NCBI RefSeq assembly: GCF_003751445.1
Contig: NZ_RJUU01000003.1
Span: 1-64,000 of the forward strand
Length of the DNA stretch: 64,000 nt
Direction: 5' to 3'
Source of the DNA: Streptomyces sp. 840.1
Lineage (GTDB): Bacteria; Actinomycetota; Actinomycetes; Streptomycetales; Streptomycetaceae
A program made the position numbers and the translations under genes. The notes beneath the pieces are model-generated. The model did no database searches, was not told the DNA's origin, and worked only from the letters and a program-made list of their open reading frames with translations. This document shows positions 50,376 to 59,109 of this stretch, one piece after another; position 1 is the stretch's first letter; each line of letters starts with the position of its first letter.

Positions 50376-51473
50376 TCACGAAGCTTCCTCTTTCGTGGGT
50401 CCGTCGAAGTGGACGGTGCCGTTCTCGTCGAGGTGTGGGTGGAGGGTTTCGGGGGCCTGGGTGTTGGTGTCGGAAGGCCGTGGGCCTTCGGGCCCGTCGG
50501 GGCCCCAGCGCAGCAGGCGGCGGGTGCGGACGATCCGGGAGACGGTGCCGTGGGCTTCGATCTGGTTGAGCCGGCCCGCGCGGAGCCGGTCTGCGGCCTC
50601 GGCGAATTCCGCCAGCGCCTCAGCCACGTCGGCGGGTCCCTCGGGGGCGGCGGTGTGAGCGTCGACGTCTCGCGCGGCATCGTGCGAGATGAGGCCGCGC
50701 AGGCGTGGTTCGAACCAGATAAGGGAGTAGTGCAGTGTGGTGCGGGCGGCCTGGGCGGTGGTGTGCAGGGCGCTGCCCGGCGTCCAGCGCCCGCTGTCGG
50801 TCCGTTCCACGATCTGGAAGGCCGCCGGCATGAGCAGGACATCGGGGTGGGTCTCCACGGCCCGAGCGGAGTCGTGCAGCACCGAGTCGGGGAACCTGCT
50901 TCCGGTGTAGACGAGGGAGCGCAGGGACAGCCTCTCGGCCGCCTGGACGGGGGAAAGCGGTGCGTCCGGGTCCAGGACCAGGGCCTCGTCAACCCTCGGG
51001 CGCCGGGCGCCGACGCTCCAGTCGGGGGTGAGGGGCTCGGGGTCGGTCGGCCTCGGCGTTTCGATGTCGCCGTGGGCGTCCATGCCCGCGTACTCCTCAG
51101 CTCTCACCACGCGGTAGCGGGTGTCGAGCACGGTGAGGTCGTCGACGCGTTCGCGCTCCAGCCGGGCGACCGCCGCGAGCAGCGCCCGCCGTTCCGCCTT
51201 GTCCTTGGCGTCGTCCTTCGCCCGGAACCAGAGCTGCGAGTTCAGCGCGTCCCGGGCCTGCTGCGGGCAGCCGTGGGTGACCGCGACGACCACGCGCCAT
51301 CGGCGCCCCTCCCCCTCGCTCTGCGCGGCCACCCCGAACAGCGGCCCTCGTACGGCCAAGGTGCTGCGCAGCGCCGCGTCCAGAGCATCGGCCTCCATCG
51401 CGGCCTCCACCGGTTCCACCGGAACCCTCACCACCACTGGCCGCTCGGCCGGCTTCGCACCTTCTTCGCTCAT
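50376..51473 (-). CDS. DUF5954 family protein
   Basis: 365 residues from ATG 51473 (MSEEGAKPAERPVVVRVPVE). Conserved stretches are RWRVVVAVTHGCPQQARDAL, NSQLWFRAKDDAKDKAERRA, YRVVRAEEYAGMDAHGDIET, RPRVDEALVLDPDAPLSPVQ and RTRRLLRWGPDGPEGPRPSD, as in the Streptomyces DUF5954 family. No signal peptide or catalytic motif. Members are common next to antibiotic or mobile DNA, but their function is not established. Confidence 0.8.
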   Translation of the reverse strand: MSEEGAKPAERPVVVRVPVEPVEAAMEADALDAALRSTLAVRGPLFGVAAQSEGEGRRWRVVVAVTHGCPQQARDALNSQLWFRAKDDAKDKAERRALLAAVARLERERVDDLTVLDTRYRVVRAEEYAGMDAHGDIETPRPTDPEPLTPDWSVGARRPRVDEALVLDPDAPLSPVQAAERLSLRSLVYTGSRFPDSVLHDSARAVETHPDVLLMPAAFQIVERTDSGRWTPGSALHTTAQAARTTLHYSLIWFEPRLRGLISHDAARDVDAHTAAPEGPADVAEALAEFAEAADRLRAGRLNQIEAHGTVSRIVRTRRLLRWGPDGPEGPRPSDTNTQAPETLHPHLDENGTVHFDGPTKEEAS

Positions 51474-51776
51474 GTCTTCATCCTGACGGCAACGGCGCAC
51501 CCGCGTCCTGGATTCACCAGCTCGGTCGAGCGCGTGGATGCTTGTTGCATTTTCTGTCGACCGGGCGGGGGCACGGGGGTACGGCGATTCCCTGGCGGTC
51601 ACATATGCCCCGGCGTCGGCCACGACCTTGCTCCTGGGCCCGAGCGTGGGTACGGGCTTCGCGAAGTGACGTGCTGCTCGACGTGCCGGACTGCCCGAAG
51701 TGCCGGACAGGTGCCGCCGCCGAGCGTGAAGGTGTCCGAGTCCGGTCGCCCGATCCCCCGTGCCACAATGCCGCGC
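51474..51776. other. Divergent intergenic region
   Basis: 303 bases between the DUF5954 gene (minus) and the hypothetical gene at 51777 (plus); expected to contain both promoters. No motif recognised. Confidence 0.4.
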
Positions 51777-52289
51777 ATGAACGATTCGGCCACGACGGCC
51801 ATGGCGCGGCTGGTGCGTCGGCGATGGCGCGACCGGGAGGCACCCGACGGGGACTTGATCGTGTTTGCCGACGGCTCCCTCACCGTGATGGATCTGCTGT
51901 GCATGCAGCGGCCCGACCGGCCCGATGACCCGCAGGCCGAGAGCTGGCACTGGGCCGAGGTCTTGCGTGCCACGCAGTGGAGTACCGACAGCTGGGTGGA
52001 GGTCGGCTCCGTCCTCGCCACGCAGACCCACGACGGAAGCCGCGCCTGGGCCGGAGAGTCCGCCAGCCACGGGTCCATCGGCTGGGTCGCACTGACCAGG
52101 GACGACGACGAGAGCACCCTTCAATGGCTCGCCGTCTCCGCTCGGTCCAACCCGTTCCACGAAGTCAGCCTGGACCGCACCGCGCTGACCGCGCGCAGCA
52201 CCTCCGGCCGGGTCTGGGCCTTCCCCCGGCACGCGCCCCAGAAGGTGCGGATCACCGACGATCCGGCCTGTCCGGGCCGCCGCCACTGA
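51777..52289 (+). CDS. Hypothetical protein
   Basis: 170 residues from ATG 51777; ATG 51768 in the same frame is equally possible. High third-position GC and a balanced globular composition: LVRRRWRDREAPDGDLIVFA, LLCMQRPDRPDDPQAESWHW, HGSIGWVALTRDDDESTLQW, NPFHEVSLDRTALTARSTSG. No signal peptide, membrane segment or known motif. It diverges from the DUF5954 gene. Confidence 0.6.
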   Translation: MNDSATTAMARLVRRRWRDREAPDGDLIVFADGSLTVMDLLCMQRPDRPDDPQAESWHWAEVLRATQWSTDSWVEVGSVLATQTHDGSRAWAGESASHGSIGWVALTRDDDESTLQWLAVSARSNPFHEVSLDRTALTARSTSGRVWAFPRHAPQKVRITDDPACPGRRH

Positions 52290-52521
52290 GCGCACCGCCT
52301 CGTGCAGCCCCGTTCGCTCGGACCGCAGTCCACGAGGATCGCGATCACGCCGGGCCGGGCCGAGGTGCCTCGTAGCACTGCTCTCTCTCGCACGCCGCGA
52401 CGTTCCCGCCACGAAACGGCACAAGCATGACGCTACGGAGCCGTCGGGCCGGCCCTCTCGTCGGCAACGGGAGAGACCATCCTTGGTGAGATAGGTACGG
52501 TGGCGGCGGTCCCCGGCCGGC

Positions 52522-53331
52522 TCACGTAGCGGGGTGGGCGGCCAGGAACTCGGGCAGCGTCTCCTCGGTGAGCGGGTAGTAGTCGGACAGCCGGGCCCCC
52601 TCGTCGAGGCGGCGCCGCGCGAACTCCTCCCGGTCCTGATGCCGCAGCGAGTCCTCGGCCAGGGGCACGGCGCTGTGCTGCGGCACCACGACAGCCCCGT
52701 CCTCGTCGGCCACGATCAGGTCGCCGGGGGCCACCAGGACGCCGCCGACCCCCACCGGGACGTTGAACGCGGACGGGAAGAGCTCGGTCTGCGAGGCGTA
52801 GTGCGGGGTGACACCCGTGCACCAGATGGGGACGCCCAGCGCGCGTACCCGGGCGGCGTCGCGGATCCGTCCGTCCACGACGATCCCCGCACCGCCCTTC
52901 AGCTTGAAGTAGCGCACCAGCATGTCGCCCAGGCAGCCGGTGTAGTGGCTGCCCTGGGCCGACACCACGAGCACGTCGCCGGGGCGGATCGATTCGAGCA
53001 CCTTCCACAGCGCCGTCTCGCGCTCGGCGTCCTCCTGCTCCGCGCCGTTGAAGACGTCCTCGCGCCGCGGCAGGAACTGGAGGGTGACGGCACCTCCGGT
53101 GATCTGTACGTCGGGCTCACGGTGCAGGGGCACCGGGCCGTCGATGAAGGTCCTTGTGATGCCCATCTGGTGGAGCTTCGCGCAGGCGGTGGCCGCGCTG
53201 ACCTCGCCGAGGGCCTCCACCATGCGTTCAGTGGGCCGCACGTACTGCGAGGTGTGGATCGGTGCCCGCATCGACGCGTACGTCCGGATCTCCTCTGCCG
53301 ACGGTGCTCCGTGATCCCGGGTCGAGTTCAT
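52522..53331 (-). CDS. RraA-like class II aldolase
   Basis: 269 residues from ATG 53331, which has GGAGG upstream. The RraA fold is shown by GEVSAATACAKLHQMGITRT, IRPGDVLVVSAQGSHYTGCL, GAGIVVDGRIRDAARVRALG (with the DGxxRD metal/substrate motif at residues 153-158) and GDLIVADEDGAVVVP. This DGxxRD group contains metal-dependent pyruvate aldolases and oxaloacetate decarboxylases rather than RNase E inhibitors. Here, beside a fucosidase and a lyase, cleavage of a 2-keto-3-deoxy sugar acid into pyruvate and an aldehyde is a good guess. It diverges from the fucosidase gene over two ATCGAT operators, so it belongs to the GntR regulon. Confidence 0.8.
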   Translation of the reverse strand: MNSTRDHGAPSAEEIRTYASMRAPIHTSQYVRPTERMVEALGEVSAATACAKLHQMGITRTFIDGPVPLHREPDVQITGGAVTLQFLPRREDVFNGAEQEDAERETALWKVLESIRPGDVLVVSAQGSHYTGCLGDMLVRYFKLKGGAGIVVDGRIRDAARVRALGVPIWCTGVTPHYASQTELFPSAFNVPVGVGGVLVAPGDLIVADEDGAVVVPQHSAVPLAEDSLRHQDREEFARRRLDEGARLSDYYPLTEETLPEFLAAHPAT

Positions 53332-53363
53332 TCTCTTGCCTCCGTACACAGCGCCAGTGACAT

Positions 53364-53403
53364 CATCGCCTATCGATGGTAGATAACAGTTAATCGATTA
53401 GCG
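53364..53403. promoter_or_regulatory. GntR operators between RraA and fucosidase genes
   Basis: CATCGCCTATCGATGG at 53364-53379 is identical over all 16 bases to the site upstream of the GntR gene (63938-63953). A second ATCGAT core, TAATCGATTAGCG, lies at 53391-53403. Both are in the 97-base gap between divergent starts, where binding would control both genes. Confidence 0.8.
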
Positions 53404-53428
53404 CTGTCAATGTGTCAGGAGTTTTTTC

Positions 53429-54703
53429 GTGACCACCACGTCACCTGGCTGGTTCGAAGCCGATCGCTTCGGGCTCTTTGTCCACTTCGGTCTGTACAGC
53501 CTGGCGGCACGTCATGAATGGGTGCTCAGCCGGGAGTTGATGGACCAGAAGCAGTACGACCGCTACCTGGACCGCTTCGATCCGGATCTCTTCGACGCGC
53601 GGGCGCTCGCACGTGCCGCCAAGGACGCGGGCATGCGGTACGCGGTGCTCACGGCCAAGCACCATGACGGATTCTGCCTCTTCGGCTCGGAGTTGACCGA
53701 CTACACCTCGGTGCGGGTGAACGGACGCGACCTGGTGCGGGAGTTCGTGACGGCGATGCGGGAGGAGGGGATCCGCGTGGGGCTGTACTACTCGCTGCTG
53801 GACTGGCATCACCCCGGCTTCACCGTGGACGAGCACCATCCGCTGCGCGGCACCGATGCCGAGGACGAGCCGCGGGACATGGATGCCTATCGCGCTTATC
53901 TGCATGGCCAGGTACGGGAGTTGCTGACCGGATACGGACAGATCGATCTGCTCTTCTTCGACTTCACGTACCCCTCGAAGACGGCCGAGGACTGGGGCGC
54001 GCGGGAGCTGATGGCCACGGTCCGCGCGCTGCAGCCCGGCATCCTGGTCAATGACCGGCTCGGGATACCCGGCGACTACGTGACCCCGGAGCAGTACCAG
54101 CCCGAGCGGCCGCTGGAGCGGAACGGCGCGCCGGTGCGGTGGGAGGCCTGCCACACGCTGAACGGTTCGTGGGGGTACGACCGTGACAACCACGACTACA
54201 AGGATCCCGCCCTGCTGGTGCGGATGCTGGTGCAGTCGGTGGCCTGCGGCGGGAACCTCCTGCTGAACGTCGGACCGACCGGCCGGGGCGCCCTCGACCC
54301 GCGCGCCCGGGAGACCCTGGCGGCGATCGGTTCCTGGACGGCACCGCACTCGCGCTCCGTGCACGGCGCGGGGCCGAGCGGTCTGACCGCCCCGGCGAAC
54401 GCCCTGTACACCCGGCGCGGCCGTCATCTGTATTTGCATCTGCTCGCCTGGCCCCTCAGACACGTGCATCTGCCGGGACTGGCGGGCCGGGTCCGGTACG
54501 CGCAGTTTCTGCACGACGGCTCGGAGATCGGCTTCCACGAGGTGGACGGCGCCGGGCACGAGCACACCAATATGACGCCGCCGGGCGAGCCGGCGGGCAC
54601 CCTGACCCTGACCCTGCCGACGGCCCGGCCCGACGTCCTGCTTCCGGTGATCGAGCTGGAGCTGGCGGAGGATCCGGACGCCTCCGGAACCGGGGAGGCG
54701 TAG
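53429..54703 (+). CDS. Alpha-L-fucosidase, family GH29
   Basis: 424 residues, start codon at 53429. GH29 features in order are WFEADRFGLFVHFGLYSLAA, MRYAVLTAKHHDGFCLFGSE (HHDGF at about residues 78-82), IRVGLYYSLLDWHHPGF, the nucleophile Asp178 in QIDLLFFDFTYP, and WEACHTLNGSWGYDRDNHDY. It then has CGGNLLLNVGPTGRGALDP and a C-terminal beta domain. No signal peptide, so it probably cuts imported fucosylated oligosaccharides inside the cell. It releases L-fucose from the non-reducing end. First gene of the cluster B operon, followed five bases later by the lyase-like gene. Confidence 0.9.
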   Translation: MTTTSPGWFEADRFGLFVHFGLYSLAARHEWVLSRELMDQKQYDRYLDRFDPDLFDARALARAAKDAGMRYAVLTAKHHDGFCLFGSELTDYTSVRVNGRDLVREFVTAMREEGIRVGLYYSLLDWHHPGFTVDEHHPLRGTDAEDEPRDMDAYRAYLHGQVRELLTGYGQIDLLFFDFTYPSKTAEDWGARELMATVRALQPGILVNDRLGIPGDYVTPEQYQPERPLERNGAPVRWEACHTLNGSWGYDRDNHDYKDPALLVRMLVQSVACGGNLLLNVGPTGRGALDPRARETLAAIGSWTAPHSRSVHGAGPSGLTAPANALYTRRGRHLYLHLLAWPLRHVHLPGLAGRVRYAQFLHDGSEIGFHEVDGAGHEHTNMTPPGEPAGTLTLTLPTARPDVLLPVIELELAEDPDASGTGEA

Positions 54704-54707
54704 GCAC

Positions 54708-56645
54708 GTGACGACGGGAATCCTGGGGGCGTCGTTCCGGTCGGCGCTGGGCCCCGAGCTGGCACGGCTGCTGGCAGATCCGGCGGGCCGGGTCGGCGTA
54801 CCGGACGTGACGTGCCGGGAGGTCTGGGACGCGGTGCCGCTCCCCGTGCGCGAGCGGCTGACCGCCGAAGCGCGGGCCGAGCTGGCACGCCCCGAGCCTC
54901 GGCTGACCGCGGGGGACTGGGCGCGGGCGGCACGTGACGGGGACCGGGGCGCGTACGAGGACCGGGCCTGGGAGCTGCAGGAGCGGGTATCCCGGCTGGT
55001 CCTGGCGGCCGTGCTGAGCGGCGAGGTGGCCGACGCGACCGCTGCCGGCGAGGTGTGCCCGCATCTGGACGCCGCGGTGGACGGACTCGTGCGGTTCGCG
55101 GAGGCGAGCACCTGGTGCTGGGCCCCGCACGACCGGTTCACGGCGGCGCGCGGCGAGGTGGTGCCCGATGCGGACGAGCCGTACCTGGATCTGGGGGCGG
55201 CCGAGGTGGCGGCGCTGTTCGCGTGGGCGGACCATGTGCTGGGGCCGCATCTGGAGCGTCGGGCGCCCGGACTTCGCCGGCGGCTGCGGCGGGAAGTGGA
55301 CCGGCGGGTCCTCGTCCCCTTCGAGCAGGTGCGGGACTGGCGGTGGATCGGCGCCGACGGAGGCGCCAACAACTGGAATCCGTGGATTCACAGTGCGGTA
55401 CTGGCGTGCGCGTTGCTGCTGTGCGATGACGACGTGCGGCGGGCCCGGCTGGTGCGTCTCGTGGTCGGGGGTCTCGACCACTACATAGCCGCTCTGCCGG
55501 ACGACGGGGGCGTGGACGAGGGCATCGCGTACTGGTGGGCGGGGGCCTGCCGGGTCCTGGAGGTTCTCGATCTCCTCGCCGGGGTCGGCGGCCCCGCCCT
55601 CGACGCCCGTGAGCTGCCGCTCCTGGGCGAGTTGTTGCGCTACCCGCAGCGGATGCATCTGGGCGGGAGCTGGTACGTGAACGTGGGCGACGCGCCGCCT
55701 CGGCTGTCCGGTGACCGGCCCTGGCACGTGCCGTACCGGTGGGGTGCGCGTCTCGGCCTTCCGGAGACCTCGGCGCACGCGGTGGCGGGGGCCAGGCAGG
55801 AGGGCGATCCCGCGCCGGCCAGGGCGGGTCTGGGCCGTGCGCTGACGGCGCTCGCCGACGCGCGGTGGTGCAGCGCGGTCACCGCGCGGGCCGCACCCGA
55901 TGACGGCGCCCCGTGGCTGGCCGGGCAGGTGTGGCTGCCACGCCTGGAGATACTGGTGGCACGTCAGGAGGCTGTCTCCACGCGGGGTCTGACGGTTGCC
56001 GTGAAGGCGGGCCACAACGGCGAGCACCACAATCACCTCGACGTCGGTTCGTACTGGGTGGCGGTCGACGGCAGGCCTCTGGTCGTCGACGCGGGCCGCC
56101 CGCGGTACACGACGCAGACCTTCGGTCCCGACCGCTATGCCGCCTGGCCCTTCCAGAGCGCGTGGCACAACGTCCCCGAACCGGGTGACACGCAGTCCCC
56201 CGGGCGGGAGTTCACCGCCGGCGAGGTGACCGTGTGCCTCGACGGCGAGCGGAGCGGCCTGAGCGCGGAGTTGAGGGGCGCCTATCCGGCCGGTCCGCTG
56301 ACCAGCTGGAAGCGGTCGGTGGACCTGGTGCGTCCGACCGGGGCGGCTGCTGCGTACATCGACGTCCAGGACAACTGGCGGGGGCGGCTCCCGTATGTGC
56401 GGCTCCGGCACCTGCTGTCCGGTCACGTCGAGTTGGGGGACGGCGTGGCGCGGGTGACGGCTGAGGGTTCGGGGGTCGTCATGCGGTGGGATCCGGCTCT
56501 CTGCGACGCCTCGGCCGAGCGCGTGGAACTCGACGACCCGCTGCTCAGCGCGAGTTGGGGAGGGTTTCTGACACGCCTCACCCTGACCGTCCGGGATCCG
56601 GGCAGCGCGGGAGGGGTCGCTGTGCGCTGGGAGGCGGCCGGCTGA
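54708..56645 (+). CDS. Heparinase II/III-like polysaccharide lyase
   Basis: 645 residues from GTG 54708, four bases after the fucosidase stop. An N-terminal helical barrel domain (residues about 100-330) has WRWIGADGGANNWNPWIHSA and DDGGVDEGIAYWWAGACRVL. It is followed by a beta-sandwich part with the catalytic VKAGHNGEHHNHLDVGSYWV (His436 region), YTTQTFGPDRYAAWPFQSAW and HNVPEPGDT. This is the heparinase II/III (PF07940) pattern, whose members split uronate-containing glycans by beta-elimination, leaving an unsaturated uronic acid. No signal peptide is seen, so it acts on imported oligosaccharides. It partners with the fucosidase on the same transcript. Confidence 0.85.
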   Translation: MTTGILGASFRSALGPELARLLADPAGRVGVPDVTCREVWDAVPLPVRERLTAEARAELARPEPRLTAGDWARAARDGDRGAYEDRAWELQERVSRLVLAAVLSGEVADATAAGEVCPHLDAAVDGLVRFAEASTWCWAPHDRFTAARGEVVPDADEPYLDLGAAEVAALFAWADHVLGPHLERRAPGLRRRLRREVDRRVLVPFEQVRDWRWIGADGGANNWNPWIHSAVLACALLLCDDDVRRARLVRLVVGGLDHYIAALPDDGGVDEGIAYWWAGACRVLEVLDLLAGVGGPALDARELPLLGELLRYPQRMHLGGSWYVNVGDAPPRLSGDRPWHVPYRWGARLGLPETSAHAVAGARQEGDPAPARAGLGRALTALADARWCSAVTARAAPDDGAPWLAGQVWLPRLEILVARQEAVSTRGLTVAVKAGHNGEHHNHLDVGSYWVAVDGRPLVVDAGRPRYTTQTFGPDRYAAWPFQSAWHNVPEPGDTQSPGREFTAGEVTVCLDGERSGLSAELRGAYPAGPLTSWKRSVDLVRPTGAAAAYIDVQDNWRGRLPYVRLRHLLSGHVELGDGVARVTAEGSGVVMRWDPALCDASAERVELDDPLLSASWGGFLTRLTLTVRDPGSAGGVAVRWEAAG

Positions 56646-56700
56646 ACAACAGGTTGCGGCAACACTCTTGAACATTGTGGGATGCCAGCCATAGCATCAG

Positions 56701-56877
56701 CAATCGATAGACGATTAGCGAATGGCGACGGCGCCCGGATCCCGTACCAGCGGGATACGTGGCCGCCGGGCGCCCGCCGACGCCCGCCGGCCTTCCTGCC
56801 CGGCGTGACACGGCACCCCCACTCCACCGTGCACCACTTTCGACCCGCACTCACCGATCAGCAGTAGCTATCGATTA
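56701..56877. promoter_or_regulatory. Promoter region of the cluster B importer with two ATCGAT sites
   Basis: Reverse-complemented, 56701-56720 contains AATCGTCTATCGATTG, matching the GntR-type site ATCGCCTATCGAT at all but one base. A second core, AGCTATCGATTA, lies at 56866-56877, 28 bases before the binding-protein start. The importer genes are therefore probably under the same regulator. Confidence 0.7.
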
Positions 56878-56905
56878 TTCACGACTACGCAACGGAGCGT
56901 GTCCG

Positions 56906-58156
56906 ATGAAAGCAGTCTGGCGCCGTGTCTGCGCCTTCGCCGCCGCTCCCCTGGTGATGGCTTCGGCCGTCGCCTGCGGCGGCGGTACCTCCGACGAGGG
57001 CGCGGGTGGCACCACCACCCTCCGCGTCATCGTGAACATCACGCCGAACCTGACGGAGAAGTACTGGAACGACCTCTTCGCCCGCTACGAGCGCACCCAT
57101 CCCGAGGTGAAGGTCGATCTCGAGCTGACCGGCACGATCTCGGCGAACGCGAAGCTGACCCAGGACCTGGCGGCCGGCGACCCTCCGGACGTCGCCCAGC
57201 AGATCACCCCCACCGCCGAGACCGAGTCCCTCTTCGCCGATCTGTCGGACCAGCCGTGGACGGCCAGGACGCCGCTTGCCGACGAGTACGCACTCGGCGG
57301 CAAGCGTTACGTGGTGGGTGTCGGCGAGCAGATCCAGTCGCTCGTCTTCTACAACAAGCAGGCCTTCACCAAGGCCGGGATCGATGCGAGCGGGATCCGC
57401 ACCCTGGACCAGTTCACCGCCGTGATGGGCAAGTTGAAGAAGGCCGGCTACGACCCGCTGCAGACGGCCGGGCAGTGGGTGACCGGCAGCCAGTTCTCCA
57501 TGATGGCCGACGCCGGCGTGCTCACCGCCGAGCCGAAGTGGACGGCCCAGCGCATCGCGGGCAGGAACTCCTTCGCGGACAGCGGCTACGTCGACTACTT
57601 CGCGCAGTACAAGAAGTGGATCGACGCCGGATACCTGAAGAAGAGCGCACTCGGTCTCACCTACGCAGACGGACAGACGGCCTTCCTCAAGGGGAAGTCC
57701 GCCATGTACATCATGGGTTCGTACTTCGTACCGGCCGCGGACGCCGCCAAGAAGAGCGACGAGATCGGCGTCTTCAGCATGCCGACCGACGGCGCATACC
57801 CGTCCGGCCAGTTCGGCAACATCTCCAACCCGTACGTCGTGATCGACAAGTCGCGCCACAAGGCCGCGGCGACGGACCTGGTCAAGTGGGCCGTGACCGA
57901 CCCGGAGGCGATCAAGAGCCAGCTGGCCGCCGACGGCAACCTGCGCGCCGGATTCAGCTACACGATGTCGAGCCTCGGCACCTCCGTACAGAAGGTCCTC
58001 GACAAGGCCCCGTCGGTGATCGTGAAGTCCGGCGCGAACCAGCCCATCGCCGGGTTCAGTGACGAGCTGAACAAGCAGGTCCAGTCCCTGTACACGGGCA
58101 CCTCCCCCGAGGATGTCGCCGGCGGATTGGACAAGTGGTGGAACTCGCAGCGCTGA
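56906..58156 (+). CDS. Sugar-binding lipoprotein of an ABC importer
   Basis: 416 residues from ATG 56906, where the lipoprotein signal begins (MKAVWRRVCAFAAAPLVMAS, lipobox AVAC). The rest is a family 1 solute-binding protein: RVIVNITPNLTEKYWNDLFA, DLAAGDPPDVAQQITPTAET, QIQSLVFYNKQAFTKAGIDA, GQTAFLKGKSAMYIMGSYFV, FGNISNPYVVIDKSRHKAAA. Two ATCGAT operators lie upstream. It should capture the oligosaccharide released by extracellular cutting and deliver it to the two permeases that follow. Confidence 0.9.
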   Translation: MKAVWRRVCAFAAAPLVMASAVACGGGTSDEGAGGTTTLRVIVNITPNLTEKYWNDLFARYERTHPEVKVDLELTGTISANAKLTQDLAAGDPPDVAQQITPTAETESLFADLSDQPWTARTPLADEYALGGKRYVVGVGEQIQSLVFYNKQAFTKAGIDASGIRTLDQFTAVMGKLKKAGYDPLQTAGQWVTGSQFSMMADAGVLTAEPKWTAQRIAGRNSFADSGYVDYFAQYKKWIDAGYLKKSALGLTYADGQTAFLKGKSAMYIMGSYFVPAADAAKKSDEIGVFSMPTDGAYPSGQFGNISNPYVVIDKSRHKAAATDLVKWAVTDPEAIKSQLAADGNLRAGFSYTMSSLGTSVQKVLDKAPSVIVKSGANQPIAGFSDELNKQVQSLYTGTSPEDVAGGLDKWWNSQR

Positions 58157-59100
58157 AGCGGCCGGGGCCGCTCACCGAGGCCGCCCCGCCCCCGCCCGCT
58201 CCCCCCTCGCAGGCGGGCCGGCGCAGCGCACGCGTGCGCGCGGCGGCGGTCTCGCTCGGCCTGATGGGGCCGGCCGTCCTGCTGTACACGGTGCTGACGG
58301 TCGTCCCGGTCGGTGTCGCGGTCTATCTCAGCCTCACCGACTGGGACGGCTTCTCCTCGGTCTCGTTCATCGGGCTGGACAACTACCGGCATCTGTTCGA
58401 CGATCCCAGCTCCTCGCAGGCCTGGTACGTGACGGCGGTCATCGCCGTGTCCGGCACCGTGTTCATGGTCGGTCTCGGTCTGGTCTACGCCCTGATCCTC
58501 AAGGGCCGTTCGCGGTCCAACTCCTTCTTCCGGGCCGTGGGTTACTTCCCGCACGTGATCAGCGCGCTGGTTCTGGGCTATCTGTGGGCGGCCATCCTCG
58601 GCACCAACGGGGCCATCAACAACACCCTCGCCAAGTTCGACATCGAGCCGGTCGGCTTCCTGTTCGACGAGAAGATGGCGCTGATCTCCCTGATCGCCGT
58701 CATCGTGTGGGCCGGGTTCGGATTCAACGTGGTGCTGTTCGTCGCGGCCCTGCAGACGGTGCCCGCCGAGCTCCTGGAGGCGGCGGCCATCGACGGTGCG
58801 ACGAAGCGGCAGACGAACCTGCGGATCGTCGTCCCCATGATCGCTCCGGTGGTGACCGTGGCGACCATCCTGAACCTGGTGGGCCTCATCCGTGCCTACG
58901 ACATCATCGTCAGCCTCACCGGCGGCGGTCCGGCCGGCTCCACGCAGACGTTCACGTACCTCATTCTCGCCCGGTCCTTCGAGGGCACGAAAGTCGGCTA
59001 CGCGACGTCCCAGGCGGTCTTTCTCATGATCGTGTCCGCCGTGCTCGCCCTCGTCGTGACGGCGCTGCGCAACCGCCAAGACCAAGCTGCGACAGGTTAG
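58135..59100 (+). CDS. Sugar ABC permease, MalF type
   Basis: 321 residues from GTG 58135, overlapping the binding-protein gene by 22 bases, so translation is probably coupled. Six hydrophobic helices begin LGLMGPAVLLYTVLTVVPVG. The EAA loop is LEAAAIDGATKRQTNLRIVV, followed by SLTGGGPAGSTQTFTYLILA. A Pro-rich cytosolic start (LTEAAPPPPAPPSQA) precedes the first helix. Confidence 0.9.
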   Translation: MVELAALKRPGPLTEAAPPPPAPPSQAGRRSARVRAAAVSLGLMGPAVLLYTVLTVVPVGVAVYLSLTDWDGFSSVSFIGLDNYRHLFDDPSSSQAWYVTAVIAVSGTVFMVGLGLVYALILKGRSRSNSFFRAVGYFPHVISALVLGYLWAAILGTNGAINNTLAKFDIEPVGFLFDEKMALISLIAVIVWAGFGFNVVLFVAALQTVPAELLEAAAIDGATKRQTNLRIVVPMIAPVVTVATILNLVGLIRAYDIIVSLTGGGPAGSTQTFTYLILARSFEGTKVGYATSQAVFLMIVSAVLALVVTALRNRQDQAATG

Positions 59101-59109
59101 GAGCCACTG

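Noticed and set aside
49896..52289. Plus-strand open frame of 797 codons
   Set aside because: It runs antisense to the DUF5954 gene for most of its length. Only the last 170 codons (from 51777) have independent coding support and are annotated.
53441..55372. Minus-strand open frame of 643 codons
   Set aside because: Antisense to the GH29 and lyase-like genes; low-complexity Arg/Ser/Pro translation.
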